Below, in pieces: positions 44,503-53,116 of a stretch of 64,000 nt of DNA; within the stretch, counting starts at the first letter, position 1; every line of letters starts with the position of its first letter. The position numbers and the translations under genes are program-made. This DNA is from Catenulispora sp. EB89 (lineage in GTDB: Bacteria > Actinomycetota > Actinomycetes > Streptomycetales > Catenulisporaceae), in NCBI RefSeq assembly GCF_041261445.1, contig NZ_JBGCCU010000035.1, positions 40,677-104,676 on the forward strand, given 5' to 3'. A model generated the notes under the pieces. That model was not told where the DNA came from. It made no database searches and saw nothing but the letters and a program-made list of their open reading frames with translations.

Positions 44503-45423
44503 ATGGACGCCCGCACCGAGTTCCGCGACTTCCTCACCTCCCGCCGCGCCAGGATCACCCCGGAGAAGGCCGGCCTGACCGGCACCGGCGCCGGCGGCCA
44601 CGGCAGCCGCCGGGTCGCCGGCCTGCGCCGCGAGGAGGTCGCGTTGCTGGCCGGCGTCAGCGCCGACTACTACATCAAGCTCGAACGCGGCAACGCCCGC
44701 GGCGTCTCCGACAGCGTCCTGGAAGCCCTCGCTCGTGCCCTGCACCTCGACGAGGCCGAACGTGCGCATCTGTTCCACCTGGCCGAAGCCGTCAACACCG
44801 GCACGCGGACCCCCGCCCGCACCCCCAAGCCCGCCGTGCGCCCCACCGTCCAGCGCATCCTGGACTCCATGTCCACGGCCCCGGCCTACGTGCGCAACCG
44901 CCGCCTGGATATCCTGGCCGCGAACCGGCTCGGCGAAGCACTGCTCGCCCCGATCCTCGCGACTCCGACCAGTACCACCCCGACCAGCACCACCCCGCGC
45001 CGACCGCCCAACGTGGCACGCTTCATGTTCCTGGACCCCGCGGCCCTCGACTACTACCTCGACTGGGAGCGCATGGCCGCCGGCACCGTCGCGATCCTGC
45101 GCGCCGAAGCCGGACGGGACCCGCACGACAAACCCCTGACGGAGCTGGTCGGCGAGCTGTCCACGCGCAGCGACCACTTCCGCACCGCCTGGGCCGCCCA
45201 CAACGTCCTCGTGCACCGCACGGGCGTCAAACGTATCCATCACCCGGTCGTCGGCGACCTCACCCTCGCCTACGAGGCTCTGGAGCTCCCCGCCGACACC
45301 GGGCTGACCATCATGGCCTACACCGCCGAGCCCGCGACCCCCTCGTTCGACGCCCTGAACCTGCTGGCCAGCTGGGCCGCGACGGAGCCGACGGAGCCGA
45401 CGGGGTCACCTGCGCGGCCGTGA
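44503..45423 (+). CDS. XRE-family regulator with MmyB-like ligand domain
   Basis: A 306-residue regulator. The helix-turn-helix at residues ~30-85 has the family motif RRVAGLRREEVALLAGVSAD, then YYIKLERGNARGVSDSVLEA. The C-terminal MmyB-like PAS domain shows RRLDILAANRLGEALLAPIL and HRTGVKRIHHPVVGDLTLAY. A short TPTSTTPTSTTP repeat interrupts the ligand domain. It likely controls the divergent AKR gene and itself. Its last 18 bp overlap the convergent TetR gene. GGAGGC directly abuts ATG 44503, which is unusually close. Confidence 0.9.
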   Translation: MDARTEFRDFLTSRRARITPEKAGLTGTGAGGHGSRRVAGLRREEVALLAGVSADYYIKLERGNARGVSDSVLEALARALHLDEAERAHLFHLAEAVNTGTRTPARTPKPAVRPTVQRILDSMSTAPAYVRNRRLDILAANRLGEALLAPILATPTSTTPTSTTPRRPPNVARFMFLDPAALDYYLDWERMAAGTVAILRAEAGRDPHDKPLTELVGELSTRSDHFRTAWAAHNVLVHRTGVKRIHHPVVGDLTLAYEALELPADTGLTIMAYTAEPATPSFDALNLLASWAATEPTEPTGSPARP

Positions 45424-46020
45424 CCCGCCCAGAAAGATGTCCACCGCGCCCTCGGCGATCGCGCGGATGGCCTCCGGGGTGATGTCCACGTCCTGGCTCA
45501 GCAGCAGCTTCACATGCCGGTCGGCCTTGATGATCGCCAGGAAGTACTCGACCGCCATGTCCAGGTCGCTCACTTCGAGCTCGCCCCATGCATCGAGGCG
45601 GGAGAAGTACTCGTGGATCGTTTCGCGTGTCTCCTGCCCCGCGCCCTCGACGACCAGCGCTCCCAGGTGCGGGAGGCGGCGGGCGTCGGCGACCACGGTG
45701 CGCAGGAGCTCCAGTTGCTCGCGCGAGTAGATGACCGACAGGAAGCAGGCGGCCAGCTCGACCAGGGTCGCGCGTGCGTCGCGGGACTCCAGGTCGATGT
45801 GCTCGACGCTCGTGCCGTTGACCTCGGCGCGGCGGGCGACGACCGCCTCGAACAGGGCGTCCTTGGTCGGGAAGTTGCTGTAGACGGTCGCCTTCGCGAC
45901 GCCGGCGTGCACCGCCACGGCCTGCATGGTCGTGTCGGTGTAGCCGTGCCGTAAGAACAGCTCCTCTGCGGCGACGAGGACTTCCTCGCCCTTGCGTTGA
46001 TACTCCCGAGCAGCGGCCAT
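45406..46020 (-). CDS. TetR-family transcriptional regulator
   Basis: A 204-residue repressor with N-terminal helix-turn-helix (LFLRHGYTDTTMQAVAVHAG, then VAKATVYSNFPTKDALFEAV) and a TetR_C-type C-terminus. It starts 31 bp after the membrane-protein gene of the sigma/ABC operon and may be its last gene. It could regulate that operon, or a distant target. The 3' end overlaps the MmyB-type gene tail to tail. Confidence 0.9.
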   Translation of the reverse strand: MAAAREYQRKGEEVLVAAEELFLRHGYTDTTMQAVAVHAGVAKATVYSNFPTKDALFEAVVARRAEVNGTSVEHIDLESRDARATLVELAACFLSVIYSREQLELLRTVVADARRLPHLGALVVEGAGQETRETIHEYFSRLDAWGELEVSDLDMAVEYFLAIIKADRHVKLLLSQDVDITPEAIRAIAEGAVDIFLGGSRPRR

Positions 46021-46051
46021 GATGCTCCAGCTCCTTTCCTGTTCAGTGGAT

Positions 46052-46690
46052 TCAGCGGACGTGATCCGACGCAGCCCACAGATATCCGAGTGCTGCGATG
46101 CCGAGGATGGCCGTCCATTGGACGTGTACCTGATGCCACCGGGGGTCGTTCGGCGACGGGAACAGTGTGATGCTCTCCGGGAGCAGGATCGCGACGCCGA
46201 TCGCGAGCAGAAAGACGGCGACGGCGAACGGCCCGGCGACGCCGTCGAGCGAGCTGCGCAGTCGAGCTGCGGCGATAGCCAGTGCCGTGGCGTAAAGCGC
46301 TGCCGCCTCGATGCCCAGAGTCCCGAGCGGGTCCGGAATTCCGGAGCTGTGCAGCGCGGAGGCGATCGCCCAGGCGATGCACACCGACATCGCCAGCGCT
46401 GGAAGCACCACCACCGCCCGGACCAGTTGACGCACCAGGCGCGACGTGGCGACGGTCGCCGTCGTCGGCGCGGACGGATCGTCCAGCAGGAACGTCGCGC
46501 CGAGCGCGGCGCAGACCGCCGCCAGCCGCAGCAGAGTCACCAGCGTTCCGGGCAGCATCCGGTCGGTCAACGCGGCGGGCACGCACACGATCGTCAGACC
46601 CGTGGCGGTGGTGGCGACGAACGGTCCCCAGTGCGTGGCGCGCACGGTCGGGCGCAGCAGAGCGGCTGCGACGCGCACGGTCACAGGCAT
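46052..46690 (-). CDS. Integral membrane protein, probable ABC transporter partner
   Basis: A 212-residue hydrophobic protein with about six predicted TM helices (FVATTATGLTIVCVPAALTD; AVVVLPALAMSVCIAWAIAS; FAVAVFLLAIGVAILLPESI). No known family recognised. It overlaps the 541-residue membrane protein by 10 bp and probably forms the channel of the ABC system with it. ATG 46690 is the first start in frame. Confidence 0.75.
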   Translation of the reverse strand: MPVTVRVAAALLRPTVRATHWGPFVATTATGLTIVCVPAALTDRMLPGTLVTLLRLAAVCAALGATFLLDDPSAPTTATVATSRLVRQLVRAVVVLPALAMSVCIAWAIASALHSSGIPDPLGTLGIEAAALYATALAIAAARLRSSLDGVAGPFAVAVFLLAIGVAILLPESITLFPSPNDPRWHQVHVQWTAILGIAALGYLWAASDHVR

Positions 46691-48306
46691 TGCTGCTCGC
46701 CTTCCGAAGCCTGGTCCGGGGGCGCGGGTACTCCGAGAAGCGCTGCGGCCTGTTCGATCGTCGTGGTGCGCGCCGACAGCTCGTCCCAGTGCTGAAGGAC
46801 GAGCTCGCCCACCTTGTCAGCAGGCTGATCCAGCAGCGTCCACACCATCGCCAGCTCCCGCGCCGGGAGGTAGAGACCGCCGCCGAACCCGGCCTCGGCG
46901 AAGGCGACGCCGGCGCCACTGCCGTCGGTCATCGTGCGCAGGCCGGCCTTCGTCCCGGCCGTCGCCTGGGCCGCGAGCCACCCGACCAGCACGCCGCGGC
47001 TCTGACACAGCTCGCCGCTCACGCCCGGTCCGGCCCGGCTGATCACCTCGTAGGCCACGCGCCCGGCCAGCCCGGTCTCCGACCAGCCGTCTCCCCACCA
47101 GGTGCCGGCCGTGAGCGCGTCGGGGGTGCCGGCGGCGACGTCGTCCGCGTGCCACTGCGCCACCGGTGCCGGCGGCGCGCCCCCGCTGCTCGTGTTCTGT
47201 GAGGCCGCATCCGGGGCGATGATCCGTTGCCGTACGGCCAGTGGCTGCACCGCCATCTGGTCGGGAACCCGCTGCAGCACTCCGCGCACAACGGCGTTCC
47301 AGTCGGTGACCCACGGAGAGAACCCTGGAAACGCGCAATAGGTAATGTTCTCAATGTGCTGACACCGCTGCTGTGAGGACGGCTGCGTGGTGGCAGCGGA
47401 TCGGGCCGCCACGATCGACGCATCAGGCGGGAGCGTCTGTGCCACTCCGGCAGCGACGGTGACCGCGAGTCCCGCGGCACCGGCCACAAGCAGACCGCGC
47501 TTCCGCCCGCCGCGCATCAGGGCCGCCGTCGTGATCAGAGCGAGCAGGCCCAGGAGATAGACCAGGTGACGACCGGCCGGCCTGGTCATCAGATCCACCG
47601 GAAGCGACGCCGTTCCGTACAGCGGATCGCCTCCCGACGTGGGAGTGAAGGGGAGGAACCAGTCGGGCTTCCTGGAACCCGGCGCGATCAGAGACACCGT
47701 CAGCAACGCGACGGCGGTGAGCACCACCATCAGCAGCGGTCCGACCACGACCGAGCGCGTGACGCGGCCGAGAAGGACGCCGACGGCGCCGAAGAGCAAC
47801 ACCACCACCGGTCCGGTCGCGAGCTCGTAGAGGCTCACCGAGCCGACTGCCCCGGGGCGCGTGGCGAGATAGACGATGTGCACCGCGACGATCAGCGCCG
47901 CCACCATCGCCAACGGCAGTACCGCGACCAGATGTGCGGCGGTACGCCACCGCGTCGGCAGGACCAGGACGTCGAGGGCCCCGGCCGTCCCGTGCCGATG
48001 GGACCGCAGCACGGCCAGATTGCCCTGGATCAACGCAGTCCCGCCGAGCAGCAGGGCTACCGGCATCTGGGCCAACTGGTCGGTGTCCTGGAGGATCGGG
48101 AAGCGCGCCGTGCGATCGTCCGTGACCGCGTAGAGCACGACGACGAGAACAACCAGCGCCAGAACGGTGCCCGGGTGACGGATCAGCCGCGCGGACTCGA
48201 AACGGCTCAGGCATATCAGAGCCTTGCGCCGCGCCGCACGATCCGACGCCGATGGCTCGGCGGGTGATGGAGTGGGCCGGGCGGGGAGGGGAAGTGTCTG
48301 CGTCAC
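46681..48306 (-). CDS. Large ABC-2-like membrane protein with extracytoplasmic domain
   Basis: A 541-residue protein starting at GTG 48306, overlapping the ATPase stop (GTGA). The first ~300 residues contain six or seven TM helices (PGTVLALVVLVVVLYAVTDD; AVLPLAMVAALIVAVHIVYL; GPLLMVVLTAVALLTVSLIA). After a further TM (LLVAGAAGLAVTVAAGVAQT) comes a ~230-residue soluble domain with several Cys and no recognised fold. Presumed permease of the exporter encoded by the neighbouring ATPase; a cargo or sensing role of the C-domain is inference. Confidence 0.8.
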   Translation of the reverse strand: MTQTLPLPARPTPSPAEPSASDRAARRKALICLSRFESARLIRHPGTVLALVVLVVVLYAVTDDRTARFPILQDTDQLAQMPVALLLGGTALIQGNLAVLRSHRHGTAGALDVLVLPTRWRTAAHLVAVLPLAMVAALIVAVHIVYLATRPGAVGSVSLYELATGPVVVLLFGAVGVLLGRVTRSVVVGPLLMVVLTAVALLTVSLIAPGSRKPDWFLPFTPTSGGDPLYGTASLPVDLMTRPAGRHLVYLLGLLALITTAALMRGGRKRGLLVAGAAGLAVTVAAGVAQTLPPDASIVAARSAATTQPSSQQRCQHIENITYCAFPGFSPWVTDWNAVVRGVLQRVPDQMAVQPLAVRQRIIAPDAASQNTSSGGAPPAPVAQWHADDVAAGTPDALTAGTWWGDGWSETGLAGRVAYEVISRAGPGVSGELCQSRGVLVGWLAAQATAGTKAGLRTMTDGSGAGVAFAEAGFGGGLYLPARELAMVWTLLDQPADKVGELVLQHWDELSARTTTIEQAAALLGVPAPPDQASEGEQQCL

Positions 48307-49172
48307 AGTGACACCTCGTCGGCCGAACCGGGACGCTCGATCAGCATCAGGTACCCGTCTTCGAGCGTCGGTTCGATCAGCTGCGCGCCGCCCGGAGGGT
48401 TGCCGACGTTGCGATACGAACCGGTGCCGGTACGCCACGCGGCCAGTGCTCCCGGCTCGCGCGCCGAACTCGTCCAGACCCGGCCCCGCGCCAGGTCGGC
48501 GAGGTCCGTCGGGGTTCCTTCGAACAGGATCCGGCCCCGGTCCAGGACGACCACCTTCCGGCAGAGCGTCATCACGTCCTCGGTCTGGTGCGTGGAGAGC
48601 AGGACCGTGCGCCGCTCGCCGAGCTCGGCGATCAGCTCGCGGAACCTCAGCCGCTGCTCGGGGTCCAGTCCCACCGTCGGTTCGTCGAGGACCAGCAGGT
48701 CCGGATCGCCGACCAGCGCCGCCGCCAGCGCGACCCGCTGCCGCATCCCGCCTGACAGAGCCTTGATTTTCTTCCCGCGGTGAGCGTCCAGCCCGACCAC
48801 GGCGAGAACCCTGCGCACTTCCTCGTGGCGTCGCCCGCGATTCGTCTGCTCCTTCAGGATCGCCACGTAGTCCACGAACGCGAACGCCGTGAAGTTCGGA
48901 TGGAAACCCGGGCTCTGAGGCAGATAACCGAGGCGGCGGCGCACCGCGAGCCGGCCGGCCGGGCTGTGCGGATCGTGGCCGAGGACGGTCAGCTCGCCCC
49001 GGTCCGGCGTCATCGCCGTCGCCACGATCCGCAGCAGCGTGGTCTTGCCCGCGCCGTTGGGGCCGAGCAGCCCGGTGACCCCGTCGTGCATGGTCAGCGA
49101 CACGTCGTCCAGCGCCAGCGTCCGCGCGTACCGCAGCGTCAGAGCACGCGCGGCGATGGTGGGGGCGGTCAT
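48303..49172 (-). CDS. ABC transporter ATP-binding protein (ABC-2/exporter type)
   Basis: A 289-residue NBD. Walker A GLLGPNGAGKTTLLRIVATA, Q-loop LGYLPQSPGFHPNFTAFAFV, signature LSGGMRQRVALAAALVGDPD, Walker B LLVLDEPTVGLDPEQRLRFR, and the H-loop in LLSTHQTEDV. ATG 49172 has AGGAGG about nine bases upstream and overlaps the zf-HC2 gene stop (ATGA). A C-terminal ~70-residue extension follows. It energises the membrane proteins at 46052-48306. Confidence 0.93.
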   Translation of the reverse strand: MTAPTIAARALTLRYARTLALDDVSLTMHDGVTGLLGPNGAGKTTLLRIVATAMTPDRGELTVLGHDPHSPAGRLAVRRRLGYLPQSPGFHPNFTAFAFVDYVAILKEQTNRGRRHEEVRRVLAVVGLDAHRGKKIKALSGGMRQRVALAAALVGDPDLLVLDEPTVGLDPEQRLRFRELIAELGERRTVLLSTHQTEDVMTLCRKVVVLDRGRILFEGTPTDLADLARGRVWTSSAREPGALAAWRTGTGSYRNVGNPPGGAQLIEPTLEDGYLMLIERPGSADEVSL

Positions 49173-50059
49173 GGAGTCCTCCTGGTGACGCGGCGCGCGA
49201 CGAGGTCGGGGTGGCGGTCGGACTCGAAGCGGGACCGCAGACGCGGCAGGACGACGGCGGCCGACAGGCCCACGGCCGTCATGGCCAACTGGCCGCCGAG
49301 CGCGAACACGACGGATCTGCCGGTGTGCGGATGAACGGTGACCGCCAGCAGGGCGATCCAGCCCGCGGTGACCACGGCGACGGCGGTGAGCGGTCCGAGC
49401 CGTGGGGTCAGCGCCAGGCTGAGCAGCGTGAGGGTGAGGGAAGGCAGGACCCAGCCCAGGGCCACCAGTCCGTAATCCGGCAGAGCCAGGGCGGCCGCGA
49501 AACTGAGCAAACTGGTGGTGGAGAGCACGACCGCACACCGCAACAACAAGAGCCGGAAGGTCTGCAGCGGCGCCACCACCGCGAGCTCGTAGGAGGGATC
49601 GACGCGCGGACCGAAGGACACCGCGACGCCGGCCAGCGGGAGCAGCGGGGCCAGCGCGAGGAACACGATCGGGGTGGACACCGCCTTCGCCAGATGCGCC
49701 GACGCCGTGCTCACCACGAGGACCACGGCGATGGACGCGAACCAGGACAGCCGGAGCACCGGCGTCACGGCGAGCAGCCTGGCCGTGGCCTCGGGAACTC
49801 CTACGCGCACCAGCAACCGCTCCAGCCGGCCGGGCACCGGCGCGTCCAGCGCGGCGTCCAGGCGTGACCAGCCGTCCGCGAGCTGCGCGGGATCGGCCAG
49901 CTCGGCGAGCCGGAGCCGGCACGTCTGACAGGCGGTGAGATGCGCTTCGGTCGACCACAGCGACGGCGGCGTGCACTCGCCGGCGGCGTAGTGCCGCAAC
50001 TCCTCGTTCGCCACATGCCACTCGCCGGGATCCACGACGGCCTCCGAACCCTGGGTCAT
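49169..50059 (-). CDS. zf-HC2 polytopic membrane protein, probable anti-sigma factor
   Basis: A 296-residue protein. The N-terminal ~60 residues carry a zinc-binding anti-sigma motif (HLTACQTCRLRLAEL, HxxxCxxC). Instead of one TM it has about six (WFASIAVVLVVSTASAHLAK; IVFLALAPLLPLAGVAVSFG; AMTAVGLSAAVVL), an unusual polytopic layout. It overlaps the sigma-factor gene by 4 bp, the classic sigma/anti-sigma arrangement. It likely sequesters the ECF factor at the membrane and may sense the transporter state. Confidence 0.85.
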   Translation of the reverse strand: MTQGSEAVVDPGEWHVANEELRHYAAGECTPPSLWSTEAHLTACQTCRLRLAELADPAQLADGWSRLDAALDAPVPGRLERLLVRVGVPEATARLLAVTPVLRLSWFASIAVVLVVSTASAHLAKAVSTPIVFLALAPLLPLAGVAVSFGPRVDPSYELAVVAPLQTFRLLLLRCAVVLSTTSLLSFAAALALPDYGLVALGWVLPSLTLTLLSLALTPRLGPLTAVAVVTAGWIALLAVTVHPHTGRSVVFALGGQLAMTAVGLSAAVVLPRLRSRFESDRHPDLVARRVTRRTP

Positions 50060-50601
50060 GCCAGCTCCTGACGCAGTTGCCGACGGGCTCTCATCGCCCG
50101 GGTCTTGACCGTGCCGACCGGGATCTCCAGCAGGACGGCCGCCTCGCGGGTGGTCAGCCCGTCCAGCACCGTGGCCTGGAGGACCGCGCGCAGTTCGGGC
50201 GAGAGCCGGGCGAGCGCGCCGCCGAGGTCGCCGTGTTCGATGCCGAGCAGGAGCTCGTGCTCGGCCGACGGCTCCTCACGCCAGCGGCCGAGCGTGAGCA
50301 TCCGCGCCAGGCGCTGCCGGGCGCCGTGCGCGCGCAGCGCGTCGATCAGGCGGCGCGAGCCGATCCGCCACAGCCACCCCGCGACGTCGGCGGACGCCTG
50401 CTCGTCGCGGAACCGCGCCGAACCGCTCCAGATCGCCAGGAACGTCTCCTGGACGACGTCGTCGACCAGGGAGCTGTCCGGGCAGCGATACCGCAGCCGC
50501 AGCGTCAGCCAACTCGCGTGCCGCCGGTAGAACGTCTCGAAGGCGCGGCGGTCGCCCGCCGCGATCGCTCCGAGCAACTCGACGTCGCTGACCGCACTCA
50601 C
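50056..50601 (-). CDS. ECF-type RNA polymerase sigma factor
   Basis: A 181-residue sigma-70 family member. Region 2 is AFETFYRRHASWLTLRLRYR, then VDDVVQETFLAIWSGSARFR and AGWLWRIGSRRLIDALRAHG; region 4 is LARLSPELRAVLQATVLDGL, TTREAAVLLEIPVGTVKTRA. GTG 50601 follows AAGGGG at one-base spacing, which is close. It heads the operon with the zf-HC2 protein, ABC ATPase and membrane proteins and likely directs their expression. Confidence 0.92.
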   Translation of the reverse strand: MSAVSDVELLGAIAAGDRRAFETFYRRHASWLTLRLRYRCPDSSLVDDVVQETFLAIWSGSARFRDEQASADVAGWLWRIGSRRLIDALRAHGARQRLARMLTLGRWREEPSAEHELLLGIEHGDLGGALARLSPELRAVLQATVLDGLTTREAAVLLEIPVGTVKTRAMRARRQLRQELA

Positions 50602-50873
50602 GCCCCTTCATCGGATCGGGCGCCGCGAACGGTTCACGCTCGGGCCGGTCCTTTCGGCGGCCTCCGGCGCGGTCGCGGGCGAGCCCTCGGACCAGGCGGA
50701 AGAGGAGGCACGGGGATCGGCCGATCGGCGCTCGCGGCTCGGGGCTCGTGGCTCGGCACGTGCTCGTGGCTCGGCAAGTGCTCGTGGCTCGGCCGGTGTT
50801 CGCGGCTGGCTGTTTTCGGTTCGGTAGGCCCTCGTGGCTACAGCTGTGGCTGCGGCCAGGCGGTCGCTCGCGG
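50602..50873. other. Intergenic region before the sigma operon
   Basis: Apart from the 18-bp tandem repeat listed separately and a probable promoter next to the GTG, I see nothing coding here. The sigma-proximal part (GAACCGTTCGCGGCG on the minus strand, ending near 50620) has the AAC of many ECF -35 elements, so autoregulation is possible. Confidence 0.4.
50744..50797. repeat. 18-bp tandem repeat, three copies
   Basis: GCTCGTGGCTCGGCAAGT and two near-identical copies (50744, 50762, 50780), with a degenerate half-unit on each side. Non-coding. Confidence 0.85.
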
Positions 50874-51944
50874 TTATCCTGCCGCAGTCTCCACCAGCTC
50901 CACCACGCGTTCGGTGACCTCCTTGGTCCCGGCCGAGCCGCCGAGGTCCGGCGTGAGCACCTTCCCGTCGGCGAGCGCCGCGGCGATGGCGTCGGTGACG
51001 TCCTCGGCGGCGTCCGGGTGTCCCAGATGCTCCAGCATCATCGCCGCGGACCAGATCGCGCCGACCGGGTTGGCGATGCCGCGCCCGGCGATGTCGGGGG
51101 CCGAGCCGTGGACGGGTTCGAACATCGACGGGTACGCGCGCTCCGGGTTGAGGTTCGCCGAGGGCGCGATGCCGATGCTGCCGGCCACCGCGGCGGCCAG
51201 GTCGCTGAGGATGTCGCCGAACAGGTTGCTGCCGACCACCACGTCGAAGCGCGCCGGGTCCAGGACCAGCTTGGCGGCCAGGGCGTCGATGTGCTCCTGG
51301 TCCCAGCTCACGGCCGGGTGCCGGGCCGCGCGCTCGGCGACCAGCTCGTCCCAGAACGGCATCGTGTGCACGATGCCGTTGGACTTCGTCGCCGAGGTCA
51401 GCCGGCCCCGGCGGCGCCCGGCCAGGTCGAAGGCGTAGTCCACGACGCGGGTCACCCCGGCGCGGGTGAACACCGCCTCCTGCACCGCCAGCTCCTCGGG
51501 GAACCCGCGGTTCATCCGGCCGCCGATCTCGCTGTACTCGCCCTCGACGTTCTCCCGCACCACCACGAAGTCGACCTCGCCGGGCAGCGCGCCGCGCACC
51601 GGGGACGGGACGCCCTCGAACACCTTGATCGGCCGCAGGTTCACGTACTGCTGGAACCCGCGCCGGATCGGGATCAGCAGGCCCCACAGCGAGACGTGGT
51701 CCGGCACCCCGGGGTAGCCGACCGCGCCCAGCAGGACCGCGTCGTGCTCGCGCAGCCGCTCCAGCCCGTCCTCCGGCATCATCGCCCCCTGGTGCAGGTA
51801 GCGGCGGCAGGACCAGTCGAACTCGGTGAACTCCCAGGCCAGGCCGTGGCGGGCCCCGACGGCCGCCAGGACCCGGCGTGCGGCGGGCACGACCTCGGTC
51901 CCGATGCCGTCGCCCGGGATCAGCGCGATGCGGTGTTTCGTCAT
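50874..51944 (-). CDS. Tartrate / D-malate-type dehydrogenase (isopropylmalate dehydrogenase family)
   Basis: A 356-residue NAD-dependent beta-decarboxylating dehydrogenase. Motifs are IALIPGDGIGTEVVPAARRV, LLGAVGYPGVPDHVSLWGLL, FVVVRENVEGEYSEIGGRMN, ATKSNGIVHTMPFWDELVAE, GSNLFGDILSDLAAAVAGSI and EPVHGSAPDIAGRGIANPVG. The SLWGLL and EGEYSEIGG forms favour tartrate/D-malate dehydrogenase (TtuC/DmlA) over LeuB. A 17-bp palindrome ends 57 nt before ATG 51944, and the LysR gene immediately upstream in the same direction is the presumed activator. Cofactor choice is not evident. Confidence 0.9.
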   Translation of the reverse strand: MTKHRIALIPGDGIGTEVVPAARRVLAAVGARHGLAWEFTEFDWSCRRYLHQGAMMPEDGLERLREHDAVLLGAVGYPGVPDHVSLWGLLIPIRRGFQQYVNLRPIKVFEGVPSPVRGALPGEVDFVVVRENVEGEYSEIGGRMNRGFPEELAVQEAVFTRAGVTRVVDYAFDLAGRRRGRLTSATKSNGIVHTMPFWDELVAERAARHPAVSWDQEHIDALAAKLVLDPARFDVVVGSNLFGDILSDLAAAVAGSIGIAPSANLNPERAYPSMFEPVHGSAPDIAGRGIANPVGAIWSAAMMLEHLGHPDAAEDVTDAIAAALADGKVLTPDLGGSAGTKEVTERVVELVETAAG

Positions 51945-52001
51945 GGGCTGATTGCATCAACGCCCCGGAGAGGGCGTCCAAGACCGATCGGCGATGCTCC
52001 T

Positions 52002-52018
52002 GATAGGTGAGGCCTATC
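52002..52018. promoter_or_regulatory. LysR operator before the tartrate-type dehydrogenase
   Basis: GATAGGTGAGGCCTATC (GATAGG-N5-CCTATC) ends 57 nt upstream of the dehydrogenase start. The spacing equals that of the second copy at 53043 to the hydrolase start, and suits the -65 recognition site of LysR activators. Confidence 0.75.
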
Positions 52019-52048
52019 GGTTGGGTCCGTGGATTCGGCCCACGGGAC

Positions 52049-52951
52049 CTACCGGCTGTCGCGGGGCGCCGCCTCGTGCGTGGCCGCCGCCAGCTCCAGG
52101 CAGGCACGCGCCGCCGGGGTCAGCTCGGCGGTCCGGCTGACCAGCGCGACGTGCAGCGCGGCCCGCGGCTCCAGGTCGAGCACCAGCGCCCCGGTCCGCT
52201 CGGCCAGCTCCCGCCAGGCCTCGGTGACCACCGCGAACCCGACCCCGTCCAGCACCAGCGGCAGGATGGAGACCCGGTGCTCGCTCTCCACCGCGATGCC
52301 GACCTCGATCCCCTGGTGGCGCAGGCTGTCCACGAACATCCGCATCCCGGTGCCGCGCTGTCCGACGATCAGCCGGTGCCCGCTCAGCGCCGCGCAGTTC
52401 ACCGGCACGCCGGCCGGGAACGGCCCGTCCGGCGGAGTGACCAGCACGAACCGCTGCTCCCAGGTGCGGTGCGTGACCACGCCGCGCTCGGCCAGCGGTC
52501 CGGGGGTGGCCACCAGCCCCAGCTCGCAGGCCCCGGTGCGGACCAGTTCCACCACGTCGCGCGGGGTGAACGCGGCCCGGATCCGCACCACGACGTCGGG
52601 ATACCGGACGGCGAAGCGCTGGATGAGCGTGCTCAGCGGCTCCACGGCCTGCGAGGGCATCGCCGCGATGTCCAGCGCGCCGCCGCGCAGCGCCTGCACC
52701 GTGCCCACGCTGGCCCGCGCCAGCTCCAGGCTGCGCACCGCGGCCCGGGCCGGCTCGATCAGCGCGGTGCCGGCCTCGGTGAGGACCGCGCGCCGGCCGA
52801 TCCGGTGGAACAGGTCGCTGCCCAGGTCGCGCTCCAGGGCCTGCATGGCCTGCGACAGCGACGGCTGGGACACGTACAGCGCGGTGGCGGCCCGGCTGAA
52901 GCCGCCGGAATCCACGATCGCCAGGAAGTACTCCAGCTGCCGGACGTCCAT
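52049..52951 (-). CDS. LysR-family transcriptional regulator
   Basis: A 300-residue LTTR. The wHTH is MDVRQLEYFLAIVDSGGFSR, then AATALYVSQPSLSQAMQALE and RIGRRAVLTEAGTALIEPAR; the effector domain has ALRGGALDIAAMPS and the closing LVLDGVGFAVVTEAWRELAE. ATG 52951 has GGAGGG upstream. It lies between its two presumed targets, the tartrate-type dehydrogenase and the dehalogenase-like hydrolase. GATAGG-N5-CCTATC sites precede both genes. Confidence 0.92.
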   Translation of the reverse strand: MDVRQLEYFLAIVDSGGFSRAATALYVSQPSLSQAMQALERDLGSDLFHRIGRRAVLTEAGTALIEPARAAVRSLELARASVGTVQALRGGALDIAAMPSQAVEPLSTLIQRFAVRYPDVVVRIRAAFTPRDVVELVRTGACELGLVATPGPLAERGVVTHRTWEQRFVLVTPPDGPFPAGVPVNCAALSGHRLIVGQRGTGMRMFVDSLRHQGIEVGIAVESEHRVSILPLVLDGVGFAVVTEAWRELAERTGALVLDLEPRAALHVALVSRTAELTPAARACLELAAATHEAAPRDSR

Positions 52952-53042
52952 CTCGCACCGCCCTCCACCCCGCTCATGACCTCGCCGACGACGCCGGTCC
53001 CGAAGGTCTCGGCTCGTCACGGCGTCCCGGTTCAGCACCGCA

Positions 53043-53059
53043 GATAGGGCGTTCCTATC
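53043..53059. promoter_or_regulatory. LysR operator in lysR/hydrolase divergent region
   Basis: GATAGGGCGTTCCTATC has the same GATAGG-N5-CCTATC architecture, ending 57 nt before the hydrolase ATG at 53117 and starting 91 nt before the lysR start, so it can serve activation and autoregulation. Confidence 0.75.
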
Positions 53060-53116
53060 AGAGACATCACCGACGTGTCTTGGACAGGCCGCCGGACGGG
53101 TTGCTGTGATCAGGGC

